Origin: Paenibacillus amylolyticus
Lineage (GTDB): Bacteria > Bacillota > Bacilli > Paenibacillales > Paenibacillaceae
DNA: 64,000 nt
Reading direction: 5' to 3'
Assembly (NCBI RefSeq): GCF_029689945.1
Contig: NZ_CP121451.1
Span: 124,001-188,000 of the forward strand
Shown: piece by piece, positions 1 to 9,257 of the stretch
Layout of the letters: each line of letters opens with the position of its first letter
Position numbering within the stretch: the stretch's first letter is position 1
The notes under the pieces: model-generated
Database searches by the model: none
Told to the model about the DNA's origin: nothing
The model's input: only the letters and a program-made list of their open reading frames with translations
Translations under genes and position numbers: made by a program

Positions 1-1670
1 CAGTTTGTGGTGATGTAATTATCTCTTTTAAAGATTTTATTGGAGAATGCCCTAAATAATAGAGAAGTTGATCTGCCACTGCTCTCCCTAACAGAGGTGG
101 TACCGCGTTCCCTACTTGCTGATATTGAGCATCCTTTGATCCCATAAATACAAAGTTATCAGGGAAAGTTTGTAACCTAGCTGCTTCTCTAATACTTACC
201 GCCCTATCTTTTACAGGATGGATCCACATAGATTTCCTAATATTCAGAACAGTTCCCGAAGGATTATTATAATTTAAGCGCAGGTATACAGTATTTTGTG
301 TTCGTTGTGGATTAGAATAAGTACCTTTATATGAATCATCTAAGTGGTGAAAATTTTGTCCCTGTTGCAGCATCTGAAATCTCTGAAGTGCAGTTTCCCT
401 TGTATCAGTCATAATGTGGTTATGAACATCTCTCGAGCCTGCCTGTAAATACGTTAACAGTGGGTTTGTATTTATCATAGTTGCTTTTGCAAGAGGCTGC
501 TGATCATCTTCCATAAGAACGTAAGGCCATACATTTTCAAGATCTTCTATCGCATCTTTCACAGTGTAAAATTGTTCCGGATTTCTGATAATTGGCTCAG
601 GAAGTCTTACTTCATTCTGCTCACACAACTCATTCTTCACACCAACAAGAAACAATCGCTCTCTTAGTTGAGGGGCTCCAAAATTAGCTGAATTTAGAAC
701 CAGCTGATCCTCGTTGAATTTATAGCCTAAACTCTTAAATTTCGCTTTTAGATAATCTAATACGATGTATGTTTGAAGATTCACAATTATTTCATTATCG
801 ATTGAATAAAATTGGTCAACTATTAAACCGTTAGTTTCGATCTCTCCGGCTCGCATGATAATCTGCTGTATAATGATAACTTCATTAAGACATGAGAATA
901 CCTCTTCTAATGGACTCTCCTCATGCTGTAAAAGATCTCTTAACTGCATCCACTTCTCTTTATACGCTGGACACCAATAATAGTCATGTAGTTTTTCCCA
1001 ATTCCCATAAAAATTCTTAATCGCGCTGCGAGTTTTCTTAAGATATAACTCTGCTTCTTTTTTCTTACGGTTTAAGTGATTTAGTTTAGAAAATAGAATC
1101 TTATCCAAGACTTCATACTTTGGAAAAGGGGCACGCAATGATTCATTTAAGAAATCTAACAGCTCAGTCTCTGAGTGAAGTCACTTCCCCTAGAGAAACT
1201 TTTTCTTCAGATGCTACTATGCCCATTCCAACAATCTCCTGCTCATCATGGGATGACAAGAAAAACTTATGTTTACTGGATTTAAGTTCTTTAACATTTT
1301 CTAATACAAAACCATCTGGATTAAGCAATTTTATAGCTTTTACAAATTCTTTAACTAGCTGATTATTAGCCGAGATTAGTGAGGCCTTCTGTCTATTGGC
1401 ATTTGAGAATCCTTGACAAGGCGGTCCTCCAAATACAATATCAACTTTGTCCGTACCTTTTCTCTTACATTCATCTAATATCAAATTGTATTCAACATTT
1501 TGAATATCACCGAATAACTCCACATCAGGATGATTAGCTAAATAAGTCTGTTGAGCTGATGCATTGTTCTCAACTGCCGCTATTATTTCCACATGACCAG
1601 TCTGTATGAAACCTAAACTCAAGCCTCCTGCTCCAGAGAAAAGATCAACAGCCGTTAACTTACCACTCAT
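1..1670 (-). pseudogene. DNA cytosine-C5 methyltransferase, frameshifted, 3' end outside window
   Basis: This enzyme would methylate cytosine at C5 in a specific DNA site. The first 168 residues carry motif I (DLFSGAGGLSLGF), motif IV (GGPPCQGFS) and motif VI (ENVKE), then stop at 1164-1166. Another frame continues at once to the window edge with motif VIII (QLRERLFLVG), motif IX (SIREAARLQTFPDNF) and motif X (QVGNAVPPLLG). Opposing stops confine the break to about 1167-1180, and one extra base (or two missing) explains it. The ATG at 1670 has a strong GAGGAGGG ribosome site. The gene follows the terminator of the adjacent operon, so it is probably transcribed separately. A natural split enzyme like M.AquI is less likely, because the second part lacks a good start. 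The family is certain; the target site cannot be read. Confidence 0.85.
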
Positions 1671-1803
1671 TTCTGTGAACCCTCCTCAGTCAAGAACGCG
1701 CGTTCCCTTTAGATGCAGCTTATCATAATCAAGTATAAAAAACAAACCATTTTCTTAATTAAAGAACTCTATTGTACTGCGAATTACTATTGCTGACTAG
1801 TAC

Positions 1804-1826
1804 AAAAAGTCTGCCATATGGCAGAC
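1804..1826 (-). terminator. Rho-independent terminator of the defence-like operon
   Basis: A perfect 18-bp palindrome (1809-1826) is followed on the minus strand by five T. It begins just past the stop of the DUF6339-like gene. Confidence 0.75.
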
Positions 1827-1828
1827 CG

Positions 1829-2593
1829 TCAGTCTTCAGATAGGAGAGAATTTAGCTTTGCTTCAAACAGTGTCTCTAACTCTGATCGAACAAGCGCATC
1901 TAAAATGGTAACCCCACCCAATTGGTTGATATACATCATTAGACTTCTGAATACGTTCCTACTTACTGCAATACCTTCGACCTTATCTTTCTGATGTATA
2001 ACTGCTAATACAGCTCGAGTGATATCCCTATTTCCGGAAAATACACGTTCAAGCAAACTTTGAGCAATATCCAACTTGGATAAGAGCATTGCAGTAAGTT
2101 CGAAGGGATCCTCTCTCTCCTCATCGTATGATACATAGCCGTACCACCATAGTCGAGCAATTCCGTTACGAACGAGTGCCCTACCTTTGTTCGACATAAA
2201 AAAATAACGTTCCCTTATCGCATCTTCAGGTTTGCCCTTTTTTAAGTAGGATTCCACCGGCCATCTCTCTCGCATATAATTCCAAAAAGTTTGATGGGCC
2301 AGATAAGTCCACATTCGCTCATCGCATGCTTGAATTAAAGTTATATCTTTTAATGTAGAGTACACCTTTTTAGTATTTTCTAAATCAAAATGGACAGTGG
2401 AACTTAATGGCATGTGTAGGTCTATATCCTCTACTCGAATCTTTGAAGGAAAGCTCCAAGGTTCAGGCCCGAAGTACTCATCCAACCAAGGGATATCTGA
2501 AGAATAATTTGGAATATTATGTTTTATATTCGATTTTATATCATCTAGTGAACTGTTGCTTACATAATGTAAATTCAACTTTTCGCACCTCAA
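1829..2593 (-). CDS. DUF6339-like protein in a methyltransferase/GHKL operon
   Basis: The protein has 254 residues and no known activity. From memory of the family, the segment DERMWTYLAHQTFWNYMRER followed by RWP (residues about 92-115), then a basic aromatic stretch ending RLWWYGY, resembles DUF6339 proteins. No signal peptide, membrane segment or nuclease motif is visible. Its ATG overlaps the stop of the gene before it by four bases, which suggests translational coupling. It is the last gene of the operon and is followed by a clear terminator. Position beside two methyltransferases and a GHKL ATPase suggests a role in DNA modification or defence; that is inference. Confidence 0.65.
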   Translation of the reverse strand: MRCEKLNLHYVSNSSLDDIKSNIKHNIPNYSSDIPWLDEYFGPEPWSFPSKIRVEDIDLHMPLSSTVHFDLENTKKVYSTLKDITLIQACDERMWTYLAHQTFWNYMRERWPVESYLKKGKPEDAIRERYFFMSNKGRALVRNGIARLWWYGYVSYDEEREDPFELTAMLLSKLDIAQSLLERVFSGNRDITRAVLAVIHQKDKVEGIAVSRNVFRSLMMYINQLGGVTILDALVRSELETLFEAKLNSLLSED

Positions 2594-3447
2594 TCTTCCT
2601 CTAAATTCATTAATGCTGAAAAAGACTGACTAAGTGGATCCCCAATCAGTTTCTGCGCAATAGAGATTGTAGACTCCTGCTCAAAACTGTGAGAATCTAA
2701 TTCTATTCCAAAATCCTTTAGTCTCAGCACAATGACTTGATACCAACGGCATTCTTCATAGTCAATATCCGTCTCCTCGTGTCTTAGCGTCTCAAGAATG
2801 GATACTAGAGCCGGAATAACAATTAAAGAAGATAGGATTGGTTGAAAGTTAGAATTTAAAGAAATAGACTTATAATAATCAAAGTTTTCTTCGGACAATT
2901 TAATGATAATTTTATTTCCTGATGAATCTAGTTCAATAGCTTGTGCATCATCACTACGATTAGGTTGAATAGAGAAAATCGATGGAATTCGCTTTAATGG
3001 ATCTATATCTTTTTCAGCAAAAAATGATCTTTCAGCATCAATAGCAAGAATATCTCCCTTACTAATTTGAAAGCTGTAACCTTCATAGTCGGGATGAAAC
3101 TCAATTAGTTCATAATTTTCTATATCTTCCACAGCTATAATAAATGCACAGATTTGAACTTTCCCTTCAATATCTTGAGCAGGAAGATTGAAGGAGAAAT
3201 CATTATCAAATGAAGAGAATATTTTACGATAACGCGTTGTTTGGCATTCAAAATGAAATGCAAACTTAGCCTTATGGTCCTTTATAAGCTCGTTTATCCC
3301 ATCACTGCTTGTGACACAGTTTGCATCAAAAATATATAAACTGTTAGTTTTAGTATTTTTAAGGGAAGCCTGAAAATCACTGTTTATAAAATCATCGGAA
3401 GTGTAAGAAAGAACAGGATGTGGGTACTGTCTTGAACTAATTTGCAT
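2590..3447 (-). CDS. Protein of unknown function in the defence-like operon
   Basis: I do not recognise the family of this 285-residue protein. It appears to be a mixed alpha/beta soluble protein with many aspartates and glutamates and no signal peptide or membrane segment. Predicted strands dominate the first two thirds (for example SLYIFDANCV and KVQICAFIIAVEDI); the end looks helical. No Walker, HNH or GIY-YIG motif is evident, and a PD-(D/E)xK fold cannot be excluded by eye. The ATG lies inside the end of the GHKL ATPase gene and the stop overlaps the DUF6339-like start, so it is an integral part of the operon. It is a candidate for the missing effector. Confidence 0.6.
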   Translation of the reverse strand: MQISSRQYPHPVLSYTSDDFINSDFQASLKNTKTNSLYIFDANCVTSSDGINELIKDHKAKFAFHFECQTTRYRKIFSSFDNDFSFNLPAQDIEGKVQICAFIIAVEDIENYELIEFHPDYEGYSFQISKGDILAIDAERSFFAEKDIDPLKRIPSIFSIQPNRSDDAQAIELDSSGNKIIIKLSEENFDYYKSISLNSNFQPILSSLIVIPALVSILETLRHEETDIDYEECRWYQVIVLRLKDFGIELDSHSFEQESTISIAQKLIGDPLSQSFSALMNLEED

Positions 3448-5403
3448 AGATAGCCACCTCCAGAGCGCACCGTAGAGGTTCTTTGAGTGTAATAGTTATC
3501 ACTGTTCGCTCGTTCTTATCAAAACGTACTGGTCCAATCTTCACATTATCCTCAATATGCACTTTCTCTCCAAACTGCTCAGCTGAACGTACTTCAGCCT
3601 TTTCTCCCCCTACTTCTCCTATAATATTAACCCCAACATATCCGTACCCTTCCTCATTAGATATAAGTGTCATCCTATACGTCCCTTTAGTAGGATCAGT
3701 ACAAAAAATTCTAGATTGAGTTATACGCAGGTTTTTAATTATTTTAGGCTGTAACTTTTTCCCTTCTCCTGAATGTTCCAGGTCGGTATTGTTATTATCT
3801 TCACCCGCTTTATTGTCTTCAGACGGATCCTGTTCTTCTGAATCTTCCTTCTTTTCCTCTTCCTTTTCCTTGTTGTTCTGTTCAATATTGTTATCAAACG
3901 AGTCGATATTATTAATATCTAGGTCCATACCTGAATCAAGATCGCTTTCTTCCATTTCTTGTTCCTTATTGTATCCTGGTAAATCCCCTTCACTTATTAT
4001 ATTTACAGTATTCGGCTTGCTCTGCCGGTAATTTACTTGGAGCTCAATTTCTTTCGGCTCACTCTTCTCTCCCTCTTCTTCAGCTAATGCAGGAGCCGAA
4101 TTAATGTCCTCACCTTTGTCGGGGAGATAGTCACTTAGCCCCTCAACATCTAATTCTTCAGTAGCATCTCCAAGCGTAATTGATCTAATCTGCTCGTTCA
4201 TCCAACCATATAATTTTTTTATTATCCCTTTTGCATAATTCGGATCATCATGCCGTTCAGCTTCCCAAGCAGTATGCGTAGGAGGCTCTATCTTTCGAAG
4301 AAATTCATTAATTTCGTCTCCATCTGCAATCAACACACCGGAGAATTTAAATGGAGTTCGGAAGCTGCCTTTATCATAGATCTTCATCCCTGTACTTCTA
4401 ACCATTGCAACTCGTTTAGGCGCATCTTTACCCGGTAGGATGTACATTCGAATCTCCCCAAGACTCTCAAAGTTATCATTCTCAAATTTTGAGGTATTAG
4501 ACAGCGTATAAGCCTCATAATAAGAAAAGGACAAGCAATCTGGTTCTCCTTTGGTATACTGGCCCAGTATACTAGGAATCGTTTCGGCATTTATCTCTGT
4601 TTCTCCAACTTTCACTATCAACTTTTGATCCAGAATGGCAACGAAAAAACTTTCTAAAACGGAGCGAATGACTTTAGTTTCCCAATCTTTTTCTGCATTG
4701 AATCCCGCTATAAATATATCAGTCCCGACTTCTTCTCTTCTGAAAAACTCATTGATTTGCTCTTTATTAAGTATCGGCTCGTTTTTCTCTTTTGACCATA
4801 ATAACCAGTCCCCTGGGTAGGCTCTCCCTGCTCATTATAGTGAGTGACCAGCTTGGCAACCCCCTGGAACGCCTCAATGCCATCTTGGTCTTTAGTGCTG
4901 TAAAAAACAGTCCTAAGGTCGGAGCATGCAAAAGGGGCATGTTTTCCAATGCCGAAGGAACCTCCAGACTTGGAATCTTTGTTTGATGAGCCAACAGACT
5001 TGATTAAATTATGCCATCCTCCTTGATGGCCTTGATCTGCTCCTGTTAGTCCCGTTGTATTGTAGTCACTTATTTTCAAGAATTTGATCGTTTCAGACTG
5101 CATAACGTTTAGTGCCTGCTCAAAAAAGCTGACTGTTTTCGCATTCTCATTCCAGTAATCCATACTTTGATTCAGAACATTAATGAACATGTCTTTTCTT
5201 GGAAAGACCGAAGCAGGAAGTTCTTTAATTTCAAACTCTACTCTAACAGGTTCAATACTCCCAGAATCTCTAGCATCACAAGAATTCTGGTTAATCTCTC
5301 GGGCGAGTGAATCCCACGGGTTCCCCTTAAATGTTTCTATTCCGGCATCGTTTAACCCGGTAACTTGTCCGTAGTTGTTAGGTGGGAAATTCCAATTTAT
5401 CAT
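3437..5403 (-). pseudogene. GHKL (MORC/MutL-like) ATPase, one frameshift
   Basis: Two open frames join into one protein of about 655 residues. The first part has a GHKL ATP site: N-box REINQNSCDARDSG, a G1-like KISDYNTTGL, and a G2 box SGGSFGIGKHAPF. The frame breaks at a run of four T (4790-4793); restoring one base reads GQKEKNEPILNKEQINEFF straight into the 394-codon downstream frame. That part has a second alpha/beta domain, an acidic linker rich in E, D and N (residues about 390-510) and a C-terminal beta domain. GHKL ATPases change conformation with ATP and are known in bacterial restriction operons. The start overlaps the preceding methyltransferase stop (ATGA), so the two are translationally coupled. 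Confidence 0.8.
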
Positions 5404-6442
5404 CGTCTAGCTCCCTGCTCAGTTAAGTTTCTTCTACATTCTGCTGCTAACATCTGCACCAAGTCTACTGTGACTGCGTTGCCAACCTGCTTGTATTGCT
5501 TACCTTTAGGCATACCTTTCGGAAAAGAAAAAAGGAATCTTGAAATCCTTGCAGCCGAGCACATTCAATAGGTGATAGCTTCCTTATTCCCCAATCATCC
5601 TTGATAACCGGCACGTTGTGCCCACCTTCCCCCATATTTGCAGTCAGAGTAAAAGTAGCAGCACTCTTATTTTCACGTACATATGCACGCCTCAGAAGAT
5701 AAACTGAATCCTCATTTCCTTCAGCTATTTTCTCGGCAAACATCCTACCATACTTACTATTCTCGTCAAAATAATATTCTTCGTCTGCTTTTTGCTGAAT
5801 ATCTAGATATGATCTTACATCGTTCATTTCTTCTAAAGGACCAGGGAACTTAAATGTATTCATTTTAAAATGGTCCTGCGAAAAAGCTACCATATATAGA
5901 CGTTCCCTATTTTGTGGGATATCTGTATGTTCCTTAGTATTTAGGACTACTGCGTTACTACGTTGGGTTATCAAGTTACCTTTTTGATCTAGAGGAACTC
6001 TGAACCAATACCCAGCTCTTTTGAGTTCTTCTTCAATTGTATTAATAGTATTTTTATCATCATGGTAAATTAAATTTTTCACATTTTCTAATACAATAAT
6101 TTTAGGTTTCCGTTCACCAAACTCTTTTACTAAACGAATAATTTCAAAGAACAACTGTCCTCGTGGATCCTTAAAACCAAGTTTATTACCAGCAAGGGAA
6201 AAAGACTGACACGGAAAGCCCGCAGTTAGAACATCTACCGGCTCCAGCTCATCAGCTTGTACCGAAAGTTCTTCTACGGATTTCTCAATCAGTCTAGTTT
6301 CCGGGTAATTATGCCGATATGTCTGAGATGCATAGCTGTCCAACTCATTTGCCCACACAACATTAAAGCCTTCATTCTTGAACGATCGGCAGAATCCACC
6401 AATCCCTGCAAAGAGACTACCTACCGTATATTGATTTTGCAT
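5400..6442 (-). pseudogene. Second DNA cytosine-C5 methyltransferase, one frameshift
   Basis: This first gene of the operon encodes a C5-cytosine DNA methyltransferase distinct from the one at 1-1670. It has motif I (GSLFAGIGGF), motif IV with the catalytic cysteine (GFPCQSFSLAG), motif VI (ENVKN), motif VIII (PQNRERLYMV) and motif IX (LSPIECARLQGF). The frame then breaks in a run of six A (5528-5533). With one base restored it continues KGMPKGKQYKQVGNAVTVDL, which is motif X, and ends at 5400 in an ATGA overlap with the GHKL gene. An in-frame TTG at 6469 could extend the start, but ATG 6442 fits the family N-terminus better. Neither has a good ribosome site. The break is probably a sequencing error. 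Confidence 0.85.
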
Positions 6443-6503
6443 AATCGAATTCAAAGATTCCCACTCCAAAATTAAATTTCGTTCATTAATAAAGATATAT
6501 TTA

Positions 6504-6532
6504 ATAATAGATGAGTTTTAGAGAAAATGTAA
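6504..6532 (-). promoter_or_regulatory. Sigma-A-like promoter of the defence-like operon
   Basis: On the minus strand TTACAT (6532-6527) and TATTAT (6509-6504) are separated by 17 bases. They lie about 60 bases before the methyltransferase start. Confidence 0.5.
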
Positions 6533-6840
6533 GACATCTACATATTGAATGGCAATGTTAAAACGGAAATCTTTAAAGTGTGTGAGGTGTTTAATCAAAT
6601 CATTAAATAATTTTAGGTTTGTTCATTAGAGAAACAGAAGAACTAGGCTATAAAATCTGAGTACATGGTATAGTCAGATCGGATTTTGAGTTTAAAGAGT
6701 TGTAACTGTATTGGAAATTCGCATCGTTTGCGGTTCCCAACCTATATCTGCTTCATGCCAAGGGTGTTAACTACACTTACCTGTTCAAATAGCTCAAGTT
6801 ACTTCTTTTATTAAATTTGTAATATTGTTTCATTCTTAAT
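6533..6840. other. Intergenic stretch with no recognised feature
   Basis: This AT-rich gap separates the defence-like operon from the SF0329-like gene. I see no open reading frame with a ribosome site, no RNA gene and no clear repeat. Confidence 0.5.
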
Positions 6841-7410
6841 TCACAACGTACTACGCCGTATTTCATAGAAATACTGAACGGCCGAATGCTTTAATTTGAC
6901 CTGCTCGGACATGTTCAGAATTCGCTTCTTGCCAACTCGTCTGTCCATTAAAGCCAGAATATTAAACAGGATATCCTTGCTCTCCAGATTATCCTCTATA
7001 GAAGTAGATAAATATGTGGTAGCCGCAACGGTAAAATTCGATTTGCTGAGTGCAGTCTGTGCCGCCAAAAGCTCTTTGGCATGGACGGATATTTTTCTGC
7101 TTCTTGCCATGACTTGCAATCGATCCTCGGGAATATTACCTTTGGACTCTTGCCGGATCGCTTCAATCTCTTCATCACTCACAGGAATGACAAGGTTAGG
7201 ATCGTTCTTGATCTCCTGCTCTGTCTGATACCACCGGACAGGGGTGGTCGTATCACTCATATTCAGGATGTTCTTTTTATCGACGGTAATGTAACAATTT
7301 CCTGATTTATCAGGTGAATAGCGATAGCTGGTGGCACGGTACTCCACCCGTCCAACTAATGTAGGACTGAGAAAACTCTCCAGTTGTTGTTTCAATTTGC
7401 TCCAGGACAT
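6841..7410 (-). CDS. SF0329-family-like conserved protein
   Basis: This is a 189-residue soluble protein. The N-terminus (MSWSKLKQQLESFLSPTL, then GRVEYRATSYR and CYITVDKKNI) matches my memory of the SF0329 family, a widespread group of unknown function. The second half looks helical and basic (RKISVHAKELLAAQTALSKS, then DILFNILALMDRRVGKKRI). No enzyme motif is visible. It appears to be a single-gene unit with a GGAGGA ribosome site before the ATG. The family assignment is from memory. Confidence 0.65.
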   Translation of the reverse strand: MSWSKLKQQLESFLSPTLVGRVEYRATSYRYSPDKSGNCYITVDKKNILNMSDTTTPVRWYQTEQEIKNDPNLVIPVSDEEIEAIRQESKGNIPEDRLQVMARSRKISVHAKELLAAQTALSKSNFTVAATTYLSTSIEDNLESKDILFNILALMDRRVGKKRILNMSEQVKLKHSAVQYFYEIRRSTL

Positions 7411-7470
7411 AGATCCTCCTATTTTCAGAAACCTGCCGCTTGCATTGCGGCGATCATTTTAACTTTTTGA

Positions 7471-7815
7471 ATGAATCTTCTAAATCAACATTCACCTAAA
7501 TTATATCACAGCCAAGCGAAGCGAAGTCTCATATTGATTGTGATGCAAGGCCAATTACTTTGTGCATCACATCGGAAGTTTAAAATCCAGTTGCAAGGGG
7601 CAGATATTAATGCACGTGACCAATATCAACGCACGCCTCTACATGCCCATGCCTCACACTGGTCAGGAAATGTCCCCTTGTTTCTTGAACTAGGAGCGGC
7701 TCTGGACGCTATTGCAGGAATCGTGTCCGTTGGTGCACCAGAAGTAAAACACCTAAAAAGAAGCGGAATAGCTCCCGCTTCTTTTCTTTATTATCGCCCT
7801 ATACATATCTACTAA
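7471..7815 (+). pseudogene. Ankyrin-repeat protein remnant
   Basis: One recognisable ankyrin-type unit remains: GADINARDQYQRTPLHAHA followed by SGNVPLFLELGAALDAIAG. In intact ankyrin proteins several such units of about 33 residues follow one another. Here the sequence before it is unlike ankyrin, the frame loses similarity after it, and it runs into a terminator hairpin. No good ribosome site precedes the ATG. It is best read as the worn 3' part of a former gene; an expressed small protein is possible but unlikely. Confidence 0.5.
7755..7787 (+). terminator. Rho-independent terminator
   Basis: The stem AAAAGAAGCGG pairs with CCGCTTCTTTT around a short loop and is followed by T-rich sequence. 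It lies at the end of the ankyrin remnant. Confidence 0.65.
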
Positions 7816-7941
7816 TCTTTCCTGACTAACTGCGCGTAATATTCGACATGGCTTGAGAGCCTATTGCGAATGAAGTTGTTAATAGATCGGGATATCACAA
7901 AAGCTTTATGCGTCGTCCGTTCTTTCGCCGAACTCGGAAAC

Positions 7942-8934
7942 TTAAACCCCACGTTCCTCCGCCTCATCTTGAGCCTTATTTCCAAATTCAAGGAGCAGCG
8001 TGCGAACTTCATTGGTCGACTTGGCGTTCATTAAGCTGTTTCTGAGTTCACTTGCCCCTCGAAATCCGCGGACATAGACTTTGAAGAAGCGGGCAAGTGC
8101 ACTGAACGAACGGGACACCTGTCCTGAATATTGATCATGAAGATCCAGATGCAGTCTTAACAGATCAAGCAATTCCTCACTGGTGTGTTCCTTCGGCTCC
8201 TTCTCAAAAGCAAACGGATTCTGGAAAATACCGCGTCCAATCATAATGCCATCCACACCATATTGCTCCGCGAGTCTCAGGCCTGTCTCACGGTCAGGAA
8301 TATCCCCGTTAATGGTCAGCAGTGTATTCGGCGCGATCTCATCCCGCAGTTTCTTAATCTCCGGAATCAGTTCCCAGTGAGCGTCTACCTTGCTCATTTC
8401 TTCTCTTGTCCGCAAGTGAATGGACAGATTCACAATGTCCTGTTGCAAAATATGAGTTAACCAGTCGCGCCATTCGTCGACCTCCGTAAATCCGAGACGC
8501 GTTTTTACACTAACCGGCAGTCCCCCGGCTTTCGCCGCCTGAATAATCTCCGCCGCAAGGGCTGGCCGGCAGATCAAGCCGCTTCCTTTTCCATTCTCAG
8601 CCACATTCGCTACAGGACAGCCCATGTTAATATCGATGCCTTTAAAACCTTCCTTTGCCATACCGATACTCATCTCACGAAAGAATTCCGGTTTATCTCC
8701 CCAGATATGAGCCACCATCGGCTGTTCATCCGCTGTAAATGTCAAACGCCCGCGCACACTCTTGTGCCCCTCCGGGTGACGATAACTCTCTGTGTTTGCA
8801 AACTCGGTAAAAAACACATCCGGTCTGCCCGCTTCACTTACGACATGCCGAAACACAACGTCCGTGACATCTTCCATCGGTGCCAGTATAAAAAATGGTC
8901 GTGGCAATTCACGCCAAAAGTTTTCTTGTGTCAT
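7942..8934 (-). CDS. tRNA-dihydrouridine synthase
   Basis: This FMN enzyme reduces specific uridines in tRNA to dihydrouridine using NADPH. It has the Dus family TIM-barrel landmarks: LAPMEDVTD near the N-terminus, the catalytic cysteine in [20 protein letters not shown], the [12 protein letters not shown] histidine motif, and [14 protein letters not shown] for phosphate binding. The length is normal at about 330 residues. I chose the ATG at 8934 because AGAGGAG lies eight bases before it; an ATG 21 bases upstream is in frame but poorly placed. It appears to be a single gene. Which tRNA position it modifies cannot be told from sequence. Confidence 0.92.
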   Translation of the reverse strand: MTQENFWRELPRPFFILAPMEDVTDVVFRHVVSEAGRPDVFFTEFANTESYRHPEGHKSVRGRLTFTADEQPMVAHIWGDKPEFFREMSIGMAKEGFKGIDINMGCPVANVAENGKGSGLICRPALAAEIIQAAKAGGLPVSVKTRLGFTEVDEWRDWLTHILQQDIVNLSIHLRTREEMSKVDAHWELIPEIKKLRDEIAPNTLLTINGDIPDRETGLRLAEQYGVDGIMIGRGIFQNPFAFEKEPKEHTSEELLDLLRLHLDLHDQYSGQVSRSFSALARFFKVYVRGFRGASELRNSLMNAKSTNEVRTLLLEFGNKAQDEAEERGV

Positions 8935-9177
8935 CTCCAAAACTCCTCTATACATTCCAGGACAGTCTTTATCCTCATTAATAGTAAATTGATCTGCAAG
9001 CTACATCGTGCAAATAACATCATTATATATCAGACACGTACCACTGAGTATATCACAACCTCTGAGGATCATCTCAACCCAATTAATTCACATCATAAGA
9101 AGCAGACTCGTTACGTTTTGAGAATACAGACGACCTAGGTCCGATCCTTCAGAATTGCAAACTGTACGTTCTTAAAA

Positions 9178-9217
9178 AAAGCGGAAACACAGGCTTACGA
9201 AGCCCATGTCCCGCTTT
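9178..9217 (-). terminator. Rho-independent terminator of the SLH protein gene
   Basis: AAAGCGG pairs with CCGCTTT, with an inner stem of AGGCTT and AAGCC. On the minus strand a T run follows. It lies about 40 bases past the SLH gene stop. Confidence 0.75.
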
Positions 9218-9257
9218 ATGATAATTATGCCGTATAACCATTATTGCCACTTGGCCA

